This document shows positions 53,425 to 63,300 of a DNA stretch of 64,000 nt, piece after piece. Position 1 is the stretch's first letter, and each line of letters begins with the position of its first letter. This stretch comes from Malikia granosa (GTDB taxonomy: Bacteria; Pseudomonadota; Gammaproteobacteria; Burkholderiales; Burkholderiaceae_C). Made by a program: the position numbers and the translations under genes. The notes under the pieces were generated by a model. That model ran no database searches and was not told where the DNA came from. It worked only from the letters and a program-made list of their open reading frames with translations. The stretch spans positions 204,357 to 268,356 of the forward strand of contig NZ_PVLQ01000008.1 of the NCBI RefSeq assembly GCF_002980595.1, in the 5' to 3' direction.

Positions 53425-54107
53425 GCGCGCCGGCCATGAGCCTCGCGGCCGTGCGCTTCGATGCCGTGCTGTTCGACTGCGACGGCGTGCTGGTCGACAG
53501 CGAGCCGATCACCCAGGCCGTGCTGCGCGACATGCTCGAGGAGTCGGGCTGGGCTATGACGCAGGAGGAATGCATGCGCACCTTCGTCGGCAAGATGGTG
53601 CGCCAGGAGCGTGCGCTGATCGAGTCGCGCACCGGTAGGCCGCTGACCGATGCCTGGATGGAGGCCTTCTACCAGCGGCGCAACCAGCGCCTGCAGGCCG
53701 AGCTGAAGGCGATCGAGGGCGCCCTGAGCGCCGTCGCGGCGGCCCATGCCCATGCCGGTGGCCGCATTGCCTGCGCCTCGGGCGCCGACCGCCACAAGGT
53801 CGAGTTCCAGATCGACATGGCGGGTCTGCGGCCCTATTTCGAGCAGCGCATCTTCAGCGGTCACGAGATGCCGCGCAGCAAGCCGGCGCCCGACGTCTAC
53901 CTGGCGGCAGCCGCGCACCTGGGCGCCGATCCGGCGCGCTGCCTGGTGATCGAGGACACGCCGACCGGGGTCACGGCCGGCGTCGCCGCCGGCGCCGAGG
54001 TCTGGGCCTATTGCCCGCTGCCCGAGGCGGCCGAGCGGCTGCTGGCCGCCGGCGCGAGCCGCCTGTTCGGCCAGATGCAGGAGATCGCCCACGCCCTGGG
54101 GTCATGA
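53421..54107 (+). CDS. HAD-family sugar-phosphate phosphatase/phosphatase-like
   Basis: A 228-aa HAD subfamily IA hydrolase. Motif I is VLFDCDGVLVDSEP, motif II is ACASGAD, motif III is RSKPAPDVYLAAAAHLG and motif IV is CLVIEDTPTGVTAGVAAG. The helical cap lies at about 20–85. The GTG at 53421 overlaps the preceding TGA (GTGA); an ATG at 53436 gives a product five residues shorter. Similar to beta-phosphoglucomutase and phosphoglycolate phosphatase; the substrate cannot be told. Confidence 0.85.
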   Translation: MSAPAMSLAAVRFDAVLFDCDGVLVDSEPITQAVLRDMLEESGWAMTQEECMRTFVGKMVRQERALIESRTGRPLTDAWMEAFYQRRNQRLQAELKAIEGALSAVAAAHAHAGGRIACASGADRHKVEFQIDMAGLRPYFEQRIFSGHEMPRSKPAPDVYLAAAAHLGADPARCLVIEDTPTGVTAGVAAGAEVWAYCPLPEAAERLLAAGASRLFGQMQEIAHALGS

Positions 54108-54152
54108 TCCGGCCCGCCAGCCGCTTGTGCTGGCTTGCGCTAGAGTCGCCGC

Positions 54153-54410
54153 ATGTCCCAGTCAGTCATCCAGGCGGAATCGCCGTCTCCCTTCCTCGCC
54201 CTCGCCACCGCGGCGCCCAAGCCGGGCCAGACCGTGCCCTCGCCCTGTGTTGGCATCTGTCGCATGACCGAGGCCGGCGACCTGTGCCGGGGCTGCTGGC
54301 GCACCCGCGACGAGCTGCGCGCCTGGAAGGCCAGCGACGACGATGCCAAGCGCGCGGTCTGGCAGCTGGTCGAACAGCGCCAGCGGGCGGCCGGATTGCA
54401 AGCTGCCTGA
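54153..54410 (+). CDS. DUF1289 cysteine-rich protein
   Basis: An 85-aa protein with the DUF1289 cluster SPCVGICRMTEAGDLCRGCW (CxxxC…CxxC, likely a metal site), followed by RTRDELRAWKASDDDAKRAV. In many proteobacteria such proteins are small putative Fe–S or zinc proteins of unknown role. It lies just upstream of the formate dehydrogenase genes, 49 bp before their probable TTG start. Confidence 0.9.
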   Translation: MSQSVIQAESPSPFLALATAAPKPGQTVPSPCVGICRMTEAGDLCRGCWRTRDELRAWKASDDDAKRAVWQLVEQRQRAAGLQAA

Positions 54411-54459
54411 CAGGCACGCGCTTAAACTGTGGCGATCGATTCCAGCACGGGAGCAGATC

Positions 54460-56175
54460 TTGCCGCAGACAGATGACAGTCCAGCGATTGCGCCGCCCGG
54501 CGCCCGATGGCGTGCCGGCCTCAAGGGCCGCCAGGTCGAGCCCCAGACGCGCGCGCGCGTGGCAGAGCTTTGCGCCGGCCTGGAGCCGCGCGCCGAGCTG
54601 CTGATCGAGCACCTGCACCGGCTGCAGGATGCCGAGGGCGGCCTGCGCCAGGGCCTGTTGGCCGCGCTGGCCGAGCGGCTGTGCCTGAGCCAGGCCGAGG
54701 TGCACGAGGTCGCGAGCTTCTACCATCACTTCGAGGTCGTCGCTGACGACACCGCGCTGCCCACTACCACGTTGCGCGTCTGCACCAGCCTGTCCTGTGC
54801 CATGGCCGGCGGCGAGAGCCTGCTGGCCGATTTGCGCCAGCGCCTGGCCGGCGACAAGACCGTGCGCGTGGTCGAGGCACCCTGCATCGGCCAGTGCCAC
54901 CGCGCGCCGGCCGCCTGCGTCGGCCAGCGGCAGCTGCCGCAAGCCAGCGTCGAGTCGGTCAGCGCTGCGCTGGCCAGCGGCGTTACCGGTCCGCGCGCCT
55001 TGCCCGCCAGCGGCGCTCCTGAGTCGGCGCAGGCCTATGCCCAGCTGCGCCGCCTGCTGGCCGGCGAACTGACGCCCGACGCGGTGCTGGCCGAGCTCAA
55101 GGTCTCGGGCCTGCGCGGCCTGGGCGGCGCGGGTTTTCCGGCCTGGCGCAAGTGGGACACGGTGCGCGCCCAGCCCGGCCCGCGCTACCTGGTGGTCAAC
55201 ATCGACGAGGGCGAGGTCGGCACCTTCAAGGACTGGCAGCTGCTCGCCACCCAGCCCCGGCTCGCGCTCGAAGGGCTGCTGATCGCCGCGCTGGTGGTCG
55301 GTGTCGAGAAGGCCTGGATCTACCTGCGCGACGAATACCACGACTGCCGGCTGCTGCTGCAGGACGAGCTTGTCGCCTTGCGCCAGCGCATCCAGGGCTG
55401 GCAGGCCGAGTTTCCGCACGCGGTCTTCCCCGCGATCGAGCTGCGCCGCGGCGCCGGTGCCTATGTCTGCGGCGAGGAGTCGGCGCTGATCGAGTCGCTC
55501 GAAGGCCGGCGCGGCCTGCCGCGCCTGAAGCCGCCGATCGTCGCGCTGCAGGGCCTGTTCGGCCGCCCGACGCTGGCGCACAACGTCGAGACCCTGTCCT
55601 GGCTGCCCGCCATTCTGGAGCAGGGCGGCGCCTGGCTGGCCGGCCAGGGCCGGCGCGGCCGAAGCGGCCTGCGCCGCTTCAGCGTCTCGGGCCGGGTCAG
55701 GAATCCGGGCTGCTACCTGGCGCCGGCCGGCATCACGCTGCGCGAGCTGGTCGATGAATTCGCGGGAGGCATGGCCGACGGCCACGAGCTGCAGGCCTGG
55801 CTGCCGGGCGGGGCCTCGGGCGGCATCCTGCCGGCGGCGCTGGCCGAGCTGCCGCTCGACTTCGACACCCTGGCCGCGCAGGGCGCCTTCGTCGGCTCGA
55901 TGGCGGTGGTGGTGCTGTCGCAGCAGGACAGCGTGCGCGAGGTGGCCACCGAGCTGATGCGCTTCTTCGAGCACGAGTCTTGCGGCCAATGCACCCCCTG
56001 CCGTGCCGGCACCACCCAGGCCAGGGCCCTGATGCAGGCGCCGGCCTGGGACGCCGAGCGGCTGACCGAGCTGTCCCATGTCATGCGCGAGGCCTCGATC
56101 TGCGGCCTCGGCCAGGCAGCGCCGAATCCCTTCGATTCGGTGCTGCGCTTCTTTCCGCGCGAGGTCCAGCCATGA
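54460..56175 (+). CDS. NAD-dependent formate dehydrogenase beta subunit (NuoE–NuoF fusion)
   Basis: A 571-aa NADH-dehydrogenase module. Residues about 20–170 are NuoE-like ([2Fe-2S]; ligands in RVCTSLSCAM and PCIGQCHRAP). Residues about 195–571 are NuoF-like (NADH and FMN sites LRGLGGAGFPAWRKW, NIDEGEVGTFKDW, GAGAYVCGEESALIESLEG). The [4Fe-4S] ligands are in HESCGQCTPCRAG. I start at TTG 54460, with GGGAG about 6–9 nt upstream; the only earlier ATG lies inside the DUF1289 gene. The size and fusion match the beta subunit of FDH1 of Methylobacterium extorquens (about 572 aa). Confidence 0.88.
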   Translation: MPQTDDSPAIAPPGARWRAGLKGRQVEPQTRARVAELCAGLEPRAELLIEHLHRLQDAEGGLRQGLLAALAERLCLSQAEVHEVASFYHHFEVVADDTALPTTTLRVCTSLSCAMAGGESLLADLRQRLAGDKTVRVVEAPCIGQCHRAPAACVGQRQLPQASVESVSAALASGVTGPRALPASGAPESAQAYAQLRRLLAGELTPDAVLAELKVSGLRGLGGAGFPAWRKWDTVRAQPGPRYLVVNIDEGEVGTFKDWQLLATQPRLALEGLLIAALVVGVEKAWIYLRDEYHDCRLLLQDELVALRQRIQGWQAEFPHAVFPAIELRRGAGAYVCGEESALIESLEGRRGLPRLKPPIVALQGLFGRPTLAHNVETLSWLPAILEQGGAWLAGQGRRGRSGLRRFSVSGRVRNPGCYLAPAGITLRELVDEFAGGMADGHELQAWLPGGASGGILPAALAELPLDFDTLAAQGAFVGSMAVVVLSQQDSVREVATELMRFFEHESCGQCTPCRAGTTQARALMQAPAWDAERLTELSHVMREASICGLGQAAPNPFDSVLRFFPREVQP

Positions 56176-59135
56176 GCGCCTTCGTCCAGACCCAGCCGGC
56201 TGCCGCTGGCAACCAGTCCGCCAGCGCGAATGCCGCTCATCCGGCACAGGCCGCGACCGATGCCGCGACGATCGATTTCGAGCTCGATGGCCGAGCCGTC
56301 CAGGCCAACCCCGGCGAGACGATCTGGCAGGTCGCGCGCCGGGTCGGCATCGAGATCCCGCATCTGTGCCACCGCGAGGGCCTGGATCCGGCCGGCAACT
56401 GCCGCGCCTGCGTGGTCGAGGTCGCAGGCGAGCGGGTGCTGGCTGCCTCCTGCTGCCGCGCGCCGCAAGCCGGCATGAATGTTCGCAGCGACAGCGAGCG
56501 CGCCCGCCGCGCCCAGCGCAGCGTGCTCGAGCTGCTGAACGCCGACGCGCCGGCCGGCAAGACGCTCAAGCATGACAGCGAACTCGCGCAATGGACTGCT
56601 GCACTGGATGCCGACCCGCAGCGCTTCGCGGCGCGCGGCGCGATGCAGCTTGAGGCCGCCGCGCAAGGTCCCGACCTCAGCCACCCGGCGATCGCGGTCA
56701 ATCTCGACGCCTGCATCCAGTGCACCCGCTGCCTGCGCGCCTGCCGCGACCTGCAGGGCAATGACGTGATCGGACTGTCGTTTCGCGGTGGCCAGGCCCG
56801 GATCACCTTCGACCAAGGCGACCCGCTGGGTACCAGCAGCTGCGTCGCCTGCGGCGAATGCGTGCAGGCCTGCCCGACCGGCGCGCTGGCGCCGGCCAAC
56901 GGCAGCTACGCCCAGGCCGCGCCGATCCGGGTCGAATCGGTCTGCCCCTTCTGCGGCGTCGGTTGCCAGCTCACCTATCAGGTCAACGATGGCCGCATCG
57001 TCCAGGTCGATGGCGCGCCCGGTCCGGCCAACGAGGGCCGGCTCTGCGTCAAGGGCCGCTTCGGCTTCGACTACGCGCACAGCCCGCAGCGGCTCACCGT
57101 GCCGTTGATCCGGCGCGCCGACGCGCCCAAGGACCCGGCCATCCTGACGCGCGGCCCTGGCGGCCGTGCCGACGCCGCCGCGCTGCGCGCCCAGTTCCGC
57201 GAGGCCAGCTGGGACGAGGCGCTCGACTTCGCCGCCGTCGGCCTGCGGCGCGTGCGCGATGCCCATCCCGACCTGCGCGGCCGCGAGGTGCCGATCGCCG
57301 GCTTCGGCTCGGCCAAGGGCACGAACGAGGAAGCCTATCTGTTCCAGAAGCTGATCCGCTCCGCCTTCCTGACCCACAACGTCGACCACTGCACGCGCCT
57401 CTGTCATGCGTCCAGCGTCGCGGCGCTGTTCGAGGGCCTGGGCTCGGGCGCGGTCAGCAACCCCTTGCGCGACGTCGAGCAGGCCGAGCTGATCTTCGTC
57501 ATCGGCGCCAATCCGGCGCAGAACCATCCGGTCGGCGCGAGCTGGATCAAGAACGCGGTCGAGCGCCGCGCGCGCCTGGTGCTGGCCGACCCGCGCCGCA
57601 CCGAACTCGCGCGCCAGTCCTGGCGCATGCTGCAGTTCCAGCCCGGCAGCGATGTCGCGCTGCTCAAAGCCATGCTGCAGGTGATCGTGGCCGAGGGCCT
57701 GACCGATCCGGACTTCATCGCCGCGCGCACGCTGGACTTTGATGCCTGGCGCGCCGAGCTGATCGACGGCCCGGTCGACTACAGCCCGGAGGCGATGGCG
57801 CCGATCTGCGGTATCGCGCCCGACCTGATCCGCGAGGTGGCGCGCGCCTATGCGAGCTCGCGCGCCAGCATGATCCTGTGGGGCATGGGCGTGGCCCAGC
57901 ACAGCCATGGCACCGACAACGCGCGCTGCCTGATCGCGCTGGCGCTGCTGACGGGCCAGATCGGCCGCCCCGGCACCGGCCTGCACCCGCTGCGCGGCCA
58001 GAACAACGTCCAGGGCGCGAGCGACGCCGGCCTGATCCCGATGTTCCTGCCCGACTACCACCGCGTGACCGATCCGGCCCACCGCGCCGCCGCCGAGGCG
58101 GCCTGGGGCCTGCCGGGCGGCAGCCTGCCGGATCAGCCCGGCCTGACCGTGGTCGAGATCATCGATGCCGCCTGCGCCGGACATATCCGGGCGATGCTGA
58201 TCCAGGGCGAAAACCCGGCCATGAGCGACCCCGACAGCGCGCACGCGCGCGCCGGCCTGGCCAAGCTGCAGCACCTGGTGGTGCAGGACATCTTCCTGAC
58301 CGAGACCGCCGCGCTGGCCGACGTCATCCTGCCCGCCAGCGCCTGGCCCGAGAAGACCGGCAGCGTCACCAACACCGACCGCCTGGTGCAGCTCGGCCGC
58401 AAGGCCGTCGCCTGCCCCGGCGAGGCGCGCGCCGATGCCTGGATCACCGAGCAGCTGGCGCGCCGGCTGGGACTGGACTGGGATTACGGTATTGCGCCCG
58501 ACGGCAGCGGGGCCGAGCCCGGCAGCGCGATCGGCCGCGTGTTCGACGAGATGCGCAGCCTGATGCCGTCGATTGCCGGCCTGTCCTGGGGCCGCCTGCT
58601 GGCGCAGCGCGCGGTCACGCATCCGGTGCTGACGCCCGACGACCCGGGCCAGCCGATCGTTTTCGTCGACCGCTTCCCGACGCCTTCCGGCAAGGCCAGG
58701 CTGGTGCCGGTCGGCCTGCTGCCACCGGCCGAGCAGCCCGATGTCGACTACCCGCTGGTGCTGATCACCGGGCGCCAGCTCGAGCATTGGCATACCGGCG
58801 CCATGACGCGCCGCAGCCAGGTGCTCGACGCGCTCGAGCCGCGGCCCAGCGTGAGCCTGCATCCCGACACCATCGCACGGCTGGGACTGCGGCCCGGCGG
58901 CCTGGCGCGGGTGCGCAGCCGGCGCGGCGTGGTCGAGCTCGCGTTGCGCGCCGATGCCGGCCTGCCGGTCGGCAGCTGCTTCATCCCGTTCGCCTATGTC
59001 GAGGCGGCGGCGAACCTGCTGACCAATCCGGCGCTCGACCCCTGGGCCAAGATCGCCGAGGTCAAGTACTGCGCGGTCCGGGTCGAGCCGGTCGCGCAGC
59101 GCCTGGAGGCTCAGACCGACAGCTTGACGCGGTAG
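56172..59135 (+). CDS. NAD-dependent formate dehydrogenase alpha subunit
   Basis: A 987-aa molybdopterin (Mo or W) catalytic subunit oxidising formate to CO2. Order: N-terminal [2Fe-2S] ferredoxin domain (HLCHREGLDPAGNCRACVVE), NuoG-like His/Cys cluster, two [4Fe-4S] sites (CIQCTRCLRACRDL and CVACGECVQACPTGA), the FdhF-type [4Fe-4S] CPFCGVGCQLTY, and the bis-MGD domain with the metal-ligand Cys in VDHCTRLCHASSV. C-terminal cofactor-binding GRQLEHWHTGAMTRRS. No signal peptide: cytosolic. It overlaps the beta gene (ATGA) and, tail to tail, the minus-strand TerB gene by 25 bp. Confidence 0.94.
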   Translation: MSAFVQTQPAAAGNQSASANAAHPAQAATDAATIDFELDGRAVQANPGETIWQVARRVGIEIPHLCHREGLDPAGNCRACVVEVAGERVLAASCCRAPQAGMNVRSDSERARRAQRSVLELLNADAPAGKTLKHDSELAQWTAALDADPQRFAARGAMQLEAAAQGPDLSHPAIAVNLDACIQCTRCLRACRDLQGNDVIGLSFRGGQARITFDQGDPLGTSSCVACGECVQACPTGALAPANGSYAQAAPIRVESVCPFCGVGCQLTYQVNDGRIVQVDGAPGPANEGRLCVKGRFGFDYAHSPQRLTVPLIRRADAPKDPAILTRGPGGRADAAALRAQFREASWDEALDFAAVGLRRVRDAHPDLRGREVPIAGFGSAKGTNEEAYLFQKLIRSAFLTHNVDHCTRLCHASSVAALFEGLGSGAVSNPLRDVEQAELIFVIGANPAQNHPVGASWIKNAVERRARLVLADPRRTELARQSWRMLQFQPGSDVALLKAMLQVIVAEGLTDPDFIAARTLDFDAWRAELIDGPVDYSPEAMAPICGIAPDLIREVARAYASSRASMILWGMGVAQHSHGTDNARCLIALALLTGQIGRPGTGLHPLRGQNNVQGASDAGLIPMFLPDYHRVTDPAHRAAAEAAWGLPGGSLPDQPGLTVVEIIDAACAGHIRAMLIQGENPAMSDPDSAHARAGLAKLQHLVVQDIFLTETAALADVILPASAWPEKTGSVTNTDRLVQLGRKAVACPGEARADAWITEQLARRLGLDWDYGIAPDGSGAEPGSAIGRVFDEMRSLMPSIAGLSWGRLLAQRAVTHPVLTPDDPGQPIVFVDRFPTPSGKARLVPVGLLPPAEQPDVDYPLVLITGRQLEHWHTGAMTRRSQVLDALEPRPSVSLHPDTIARLGLRPGGLARVRSRRGVVELALRADAGLPVGSCFIPFAYVEAAANLLTNPALDPWAKIAEVKYCAVRVEPVAQRLEAQTDSLTR

Positions 59136-59617
59136 CTGCTGTCGTTCTTCGGGTGGTTCGGGTTGGTGAAGACCTGGCGGTCGTTCTTCAGCACGATCAC
59201 CTCGAAGAAGGGGCGGAAGCGCTCTTCCGAGATGCCGAAGGCGGACAGGAACTTGCCGAACAGCACCTGCTCCTCGGGCTCGGGCTGGCCATCGACCAGC
59301 GAGGAGTCGATCAGGTTGACCAGGATGCACATCTTCTGCGCATCGGTCAGCAGCGGAGTGGCTTCCTGCAGGAAGGTCTCGACCGAGTTCTTGCGGCGGT
59401 ACTTGAGTGCCGAATCGAGCAGGGCCTGGCTCTGGGCGCCGACGCCGATGGTGCCACGGCCGTCGTCATGGCCGCCGAGCACGCTCAGCAGGTGACCGAT
59501 CTCCTCGTTGTCCATTTCACCGTCGGCGGACATCATGTAGAGCAGTGCGGTGGCGAAGGCAAGGTGCGGGCTCATCTTTTCGCCGCTGTCGCTCTTGAAC
59601 ATGTCAAACAGACCCAT
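59111..59617 (-). CDS. TerB-family (tellurite resistance-like) protein
   Basis: A 168-aa soluble helical protein starting MGLFDMFKSDSGEKMSPHLA. The DGEMDNEEIGHLLSVLGG and DGQPEPEEQVLFGKFLSAFG repeats form the acidic metal-binding EF-like signature of TerB-type proteins. AAGGAG lies 9 nt before the ATG. No other ter genes are nearby, so a tellurite role is unlikely to be its main function. Its last 25 bp overlap the end of the formate dehydrogenase alpha gene on the other strand. Confidence 0.82.
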   Translation of the reverse strand: MGLFDMFKSDSGEKMSPHLAFATALLYMMSADGEMDNEEIGHLLSVLGGHDDGRGTIGVGAQSQALLDSALKYRRKNSVETFLQEATPLLTDAQKMCILVNLIDSSLVDGQPEPEEQVLFGKFLSAFGISEERFRPFFEVIVLKNDRQVFTNPNHPKNDSSYRVKLSV

Positions 59618-59801
59618 GGGGTAAAACTCCTTGATTGATAGGCTGGAAAAAGCTGCCTGCTGATCGCGGCAGGCCCGGCCATCCTAGCCGGTTTCGGGGT
59701 TTTCCATGAGCTCGTGGGCGTTTTCAGTCGGCTGGACGGGCTGTATCCGCAGGCCAGGCTGGTTAAGATGGATGGATCGATTTTTTTCCCAGGAGTGACT
59801 G

Positions 59802-60239
59802 ATGTTCAAGAAAATCCTCGTGCCCACCGACGGTTCCCCGCTGGCGCATCAGGCGGCCGAGTTCGCTGCCGACCTGGCCAAGGTCCACGGCGCCCAGATC
59901 ATCGGCGTGTACGTGATCGATCCCTTCCCCTACATCGGCATCGGCGACGCCTCCGCGATCGGCCTGCAGGCCTACCTGAGCGAGGCCCAGGTCGCCGCGA
60001 CCCAGTCGCTCGACGACATCCGCCAGGTCTGCGTGGCGCGCGGCGTCACCTTCGACGGCGACACCATCGAGCGCAACGTGACCTACGAGGGCATCCTGGA
60101 GACCGCCAGCGCCGAGGGTTGCGACCTGATCGTGATGGGCTCGCATGGCCGCAAGGGCATCGAGGCGCTGGTGCTCGGCAGCGTGGCGCAGAAGGTGCTG
60201 ACCCATGCCAAGGTGCCGGTGCTGATCGTCAAGTCCTGA
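59802..60239 (+). CDS. Universal stress protein, UspA family
   Basis: A 145-aa single-domain Usp. It starts MFKKILVPTDGSPLAHQAAE, and the ATP-binding loop near the C-terminus is LIVMGSHGRKGIEALVLGSV (Gly-x2-Gly-x9-Gly-type), ending KVPVLIVK. CAGGAG lies 7–8 nt before the ATG. A role in stress survival is family-level knowledge. Confidence 0.95.
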   Translation: MFKKILVPTDGSPLAHQAAEFAADLAKVHGAQIIGVYVIDPFPYIGIGDASAIGLQAYLSEAQVAATQSLDDIRQVCVARGVTFDGDTIERNVTYEGILETASAEGCDLIVMGSHGRKGIEALVLGSVAQKVLTHAKVPVLIVKS

Positions 60240-60363
60240 CCCCATGCCGGCAACGCCTGCGGGCCCGAAGCGGCCGGCAGGTGCAGGCCGGCGCTCCTTG
60301 GCCCGGGTCAGGCCAGGGAAGGCCCTTGTTGCCTAGAATGTTTGCCTCTCCACGAGGCCAACC

Positions 60364-63300
60364 ATGTCCGACAGCCAACCCACCAGCCGCCCGACCTCTG
60401 CCAGCACCGAGCCCATGGCGGCTGACGGCAGCGGCCTGATCCGCATCCGCGGTGCGCGCCAGCACAACCTCAAGAACCTCGACCTCGACCTCCGCACCGG
60501 CGAGCTCACGGTGGTGACGGGGCCGAGCGGATCGGGCAAGTCCAGCCTGGTGTTCGACACCCTGTTCGCCGAGGGCCAGCGCCGCTACGTCGAGACCTTC
60601 AGCGCCTATGCGCGCCAGTTCCTCGACCGCATGGACAAGCCGGCGGTGGACCGGGTCGATGGCGTGCCGCCCGCGATCGCGATCGACCAGACCAATCCGG
60701 TGCGGTCGTCGCGCTCGACGGTCGGCACCATGACCGAGCTCAACGACCACCTCAAGCTGCTGTATGCGCGCGCCGGACAGCTGTTCGACCGCCAGACCGC
60801 GTTGCCGGTGCAGCATGACAGCCCCGAGACCATCTACGCCGCGCTGCAGCAGCGCGCCGCGGCCGCCGGCGACCCGCGCCTGGTGCTGACCTTCCCGGTC
60901 GAGTTGCCGGCCAGCGCCACCCCGGAGGACATCGAGCAGTGGCTGGCCGCGAGCGGTTTCACGCGCGTGCAGGCCGAGCGCCTGGTCGACAAGGCCCCCG
61001 AACCGGGGTCGGGTCTGGATTCGGGGTCAGACACCGATTCTGCCGCCGATGCCGCCAAGCCCAAGTCCGGCAAGCGCAAGGCAGCCGCCGCGCCGCAACA
61101 GGTGCGCCTGCTCGACGTGGTGGCCGACCGCTTCCGGCTCTCGAACGCCGAGCGGGTGCGGGTGATGGAGGCGATCGAGCTCGGACTGCGCCGCGGCGGT
61201 GGCCGCCTGAGCGTCTACGCGCTGCAGCCGGCTGGCGATGACGGGATCGAGCCCGCGCCGCTGCTGTGGAAATTCTCCACCGGCCTGCATTGCCCCGAGA
61301 GCGAGCTGCGCTATGCCGAGCCGCTGCCCTCGCTGTTCTCGTTCAACTCGGCGGTCGGCGCCTGCGACAGCTGCCGCGGCTTCGGCCGCGTGATCGGCGT
61401 CGACTGGGGCCTGGTGATCCCGAACGACAAGCTGACCCTGCGCGCGGGCGCGATCAAGCCGATCCAGACCCCGGCCTACCAGGAGTGCCAGGACGACCTG
61501 ATGCGCCATGCCGAGGCCGCCGGCATCCCGCGCGACCTGCCCTGGGCCCAGCTGACGCCCGAGCAGCGGCATTGGGTGCTGGAAGGCTCGCCGAACTGGA
61601 ACGGCAAGTGGAACCAGCAGTGGTATGGCATCCGGCGCTTCTTCGACTACCTCGAGAGCAAGGCCTACAAGATGCATATCCGGGTGCTGCTGTCGAAGTA
61701 CCGCAGCTACACCGAATGCCCGAGCTGCCGCGGCGCGCGCCTGAAGACCGAGAGCCTGCTCTGGCGCCTGGGCAGCAAGGCGCAGGCCGATGCGGTGCTG
61801 GCGCCCGCGCTGCGCTTCCTGCCGGTCGGCGTGGACTGGAGTCGCGAGCAGCTCGAAAGCCTGCCGGGCCTGTGCCTGCACGACCTGATGCAGTTGCCGA
61901 TCGAGAAACTGCGCGCCTTCTTTGCTGCGCTGCAGTCGGACCTGGCGGGTGTTGATGCTGGCGCTGGGACGCTGGCTGGGCCATTGGCTGGCGCCGGATC
62001 ATTGCTTGGCGCTGGAGCATCGGCTGGCGCTGACGGGGCGAGGGGGCTGCCGGCTTCCTCATGCTGCGAGCAGAAATCGTCAGCCGGCAGCCTCCTCGCC
62101 CCGTCGAGTCCGGGTGATCAGTCGCCTCCAGATCTGGAGCGTGCCAACTGCCCGGCAGGAGTGGCGGGCATGGGCGGCGACGATTTCTGCTCGCAGCATG
62201 AGGAGTCGCCCATGCTCGCCGCTCCTGCCAGCGCAAGCCAGCTCCAAAATCAGCACCGGACCGGCGAACAGCAGGCCCTCAAGCTGCTGTTCGACGAGAT
62301 CGGCACCCGGCTCAAGTACCTGTGCGACGTCGGCATCGGCTACCTGACGCTGGACCGCCAGAGCCGCACCCTGTCGGGCGGCGAGGTGCAGCGCATCAAC
62401 CTGACCACGGCCCTGGGTACCTCGCTGGTCAACACCCTGTTCGTGCTCGACGAACCCAGCATCGGCCTGCATCCGCGCGACATGGACCGCATCAACCAGG
62501 CCATGGCGCGGCTGCGCGACGCCGGCAACACCCTGGTCGTGGTCGAGCACGATCCGGCCGTCATGCTGTGCGCCGACCGCGTGATCGACATGGGACCGGG
62601 GCCGGGCGAGCGCGGCGGCTCCATCGTGTTCGACGGCAGGATCGAGCAGCTGGCGCACGCCGATACCCTGACCGGTGCCTACCTGGGCGGGCGCAAGCAG
62701 GTCGGCTTCGGCTTCAAGCGCATGGTGACCGAGAGCACGCCGCGCCTGATTCTGGAAGGCGCGCGCGAGAACAACCTGCGCGACCTCGACCTCGAGTTCC
62801 CGCTGCAGCGCCTGGTGACCGTCACCGGGGTCAGCGGCTCCGGCAAGTCGACCCTGGTGCAGGACATCCTGGCGCCGGCGCTGCTGCGCCATTTCGGCCA
62901 GTCGACCGAGGCGCCGGGCGCGCACGACCGACTGCTCGGCGCCGATCACCTGTCGGGCGTGGTCTTCGTCGACCAGAGTCCGATCGGCAAGACCGCGCGC
63001 TCCAATCCGGTCAGCTATGTCGGCGCCTGGGACGCGGTGCGCGACCTGTTCGCCGCCACGCCGCTGTCGCAGCAGCGCGGCTACACCGCGGCCAAGTTCA
63101 GCTTCAACAGCGGCGACGGGCGCTGCCCGACCTGTGGCGGCTCGGGCTTCGAGCATGTCGAGATGCAGTTCCTCAGCGACATCTACCTGCGCTGCCCGGA
63201 CTGCGACGGCAAGCGCTACCGGCCCGAGATCCTCGAGATCACGATCGAGCGCGGCGGCCGCCAGCTCAAGGTGTCCGACGTGCTGGAGCTCACCGTCAGC

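Noticed and set aside
55713..59330. A very long minus-strand open frame (over 1,200 codons) antisense to the formate dehydrogenase genes
   Set aside because: It mirrors the third-position GC bias of the real genes, has repetitive His/Asp/Arg/Gly-rich low-complexity content and no domain; the opposite strand encodes well-conserved enzymes.
60240..60363. LexA (SOS) box before the uvrA-type gene
   Set aside because: No CTGT-N8-ACAG-like dyad is present in the intergenic region.
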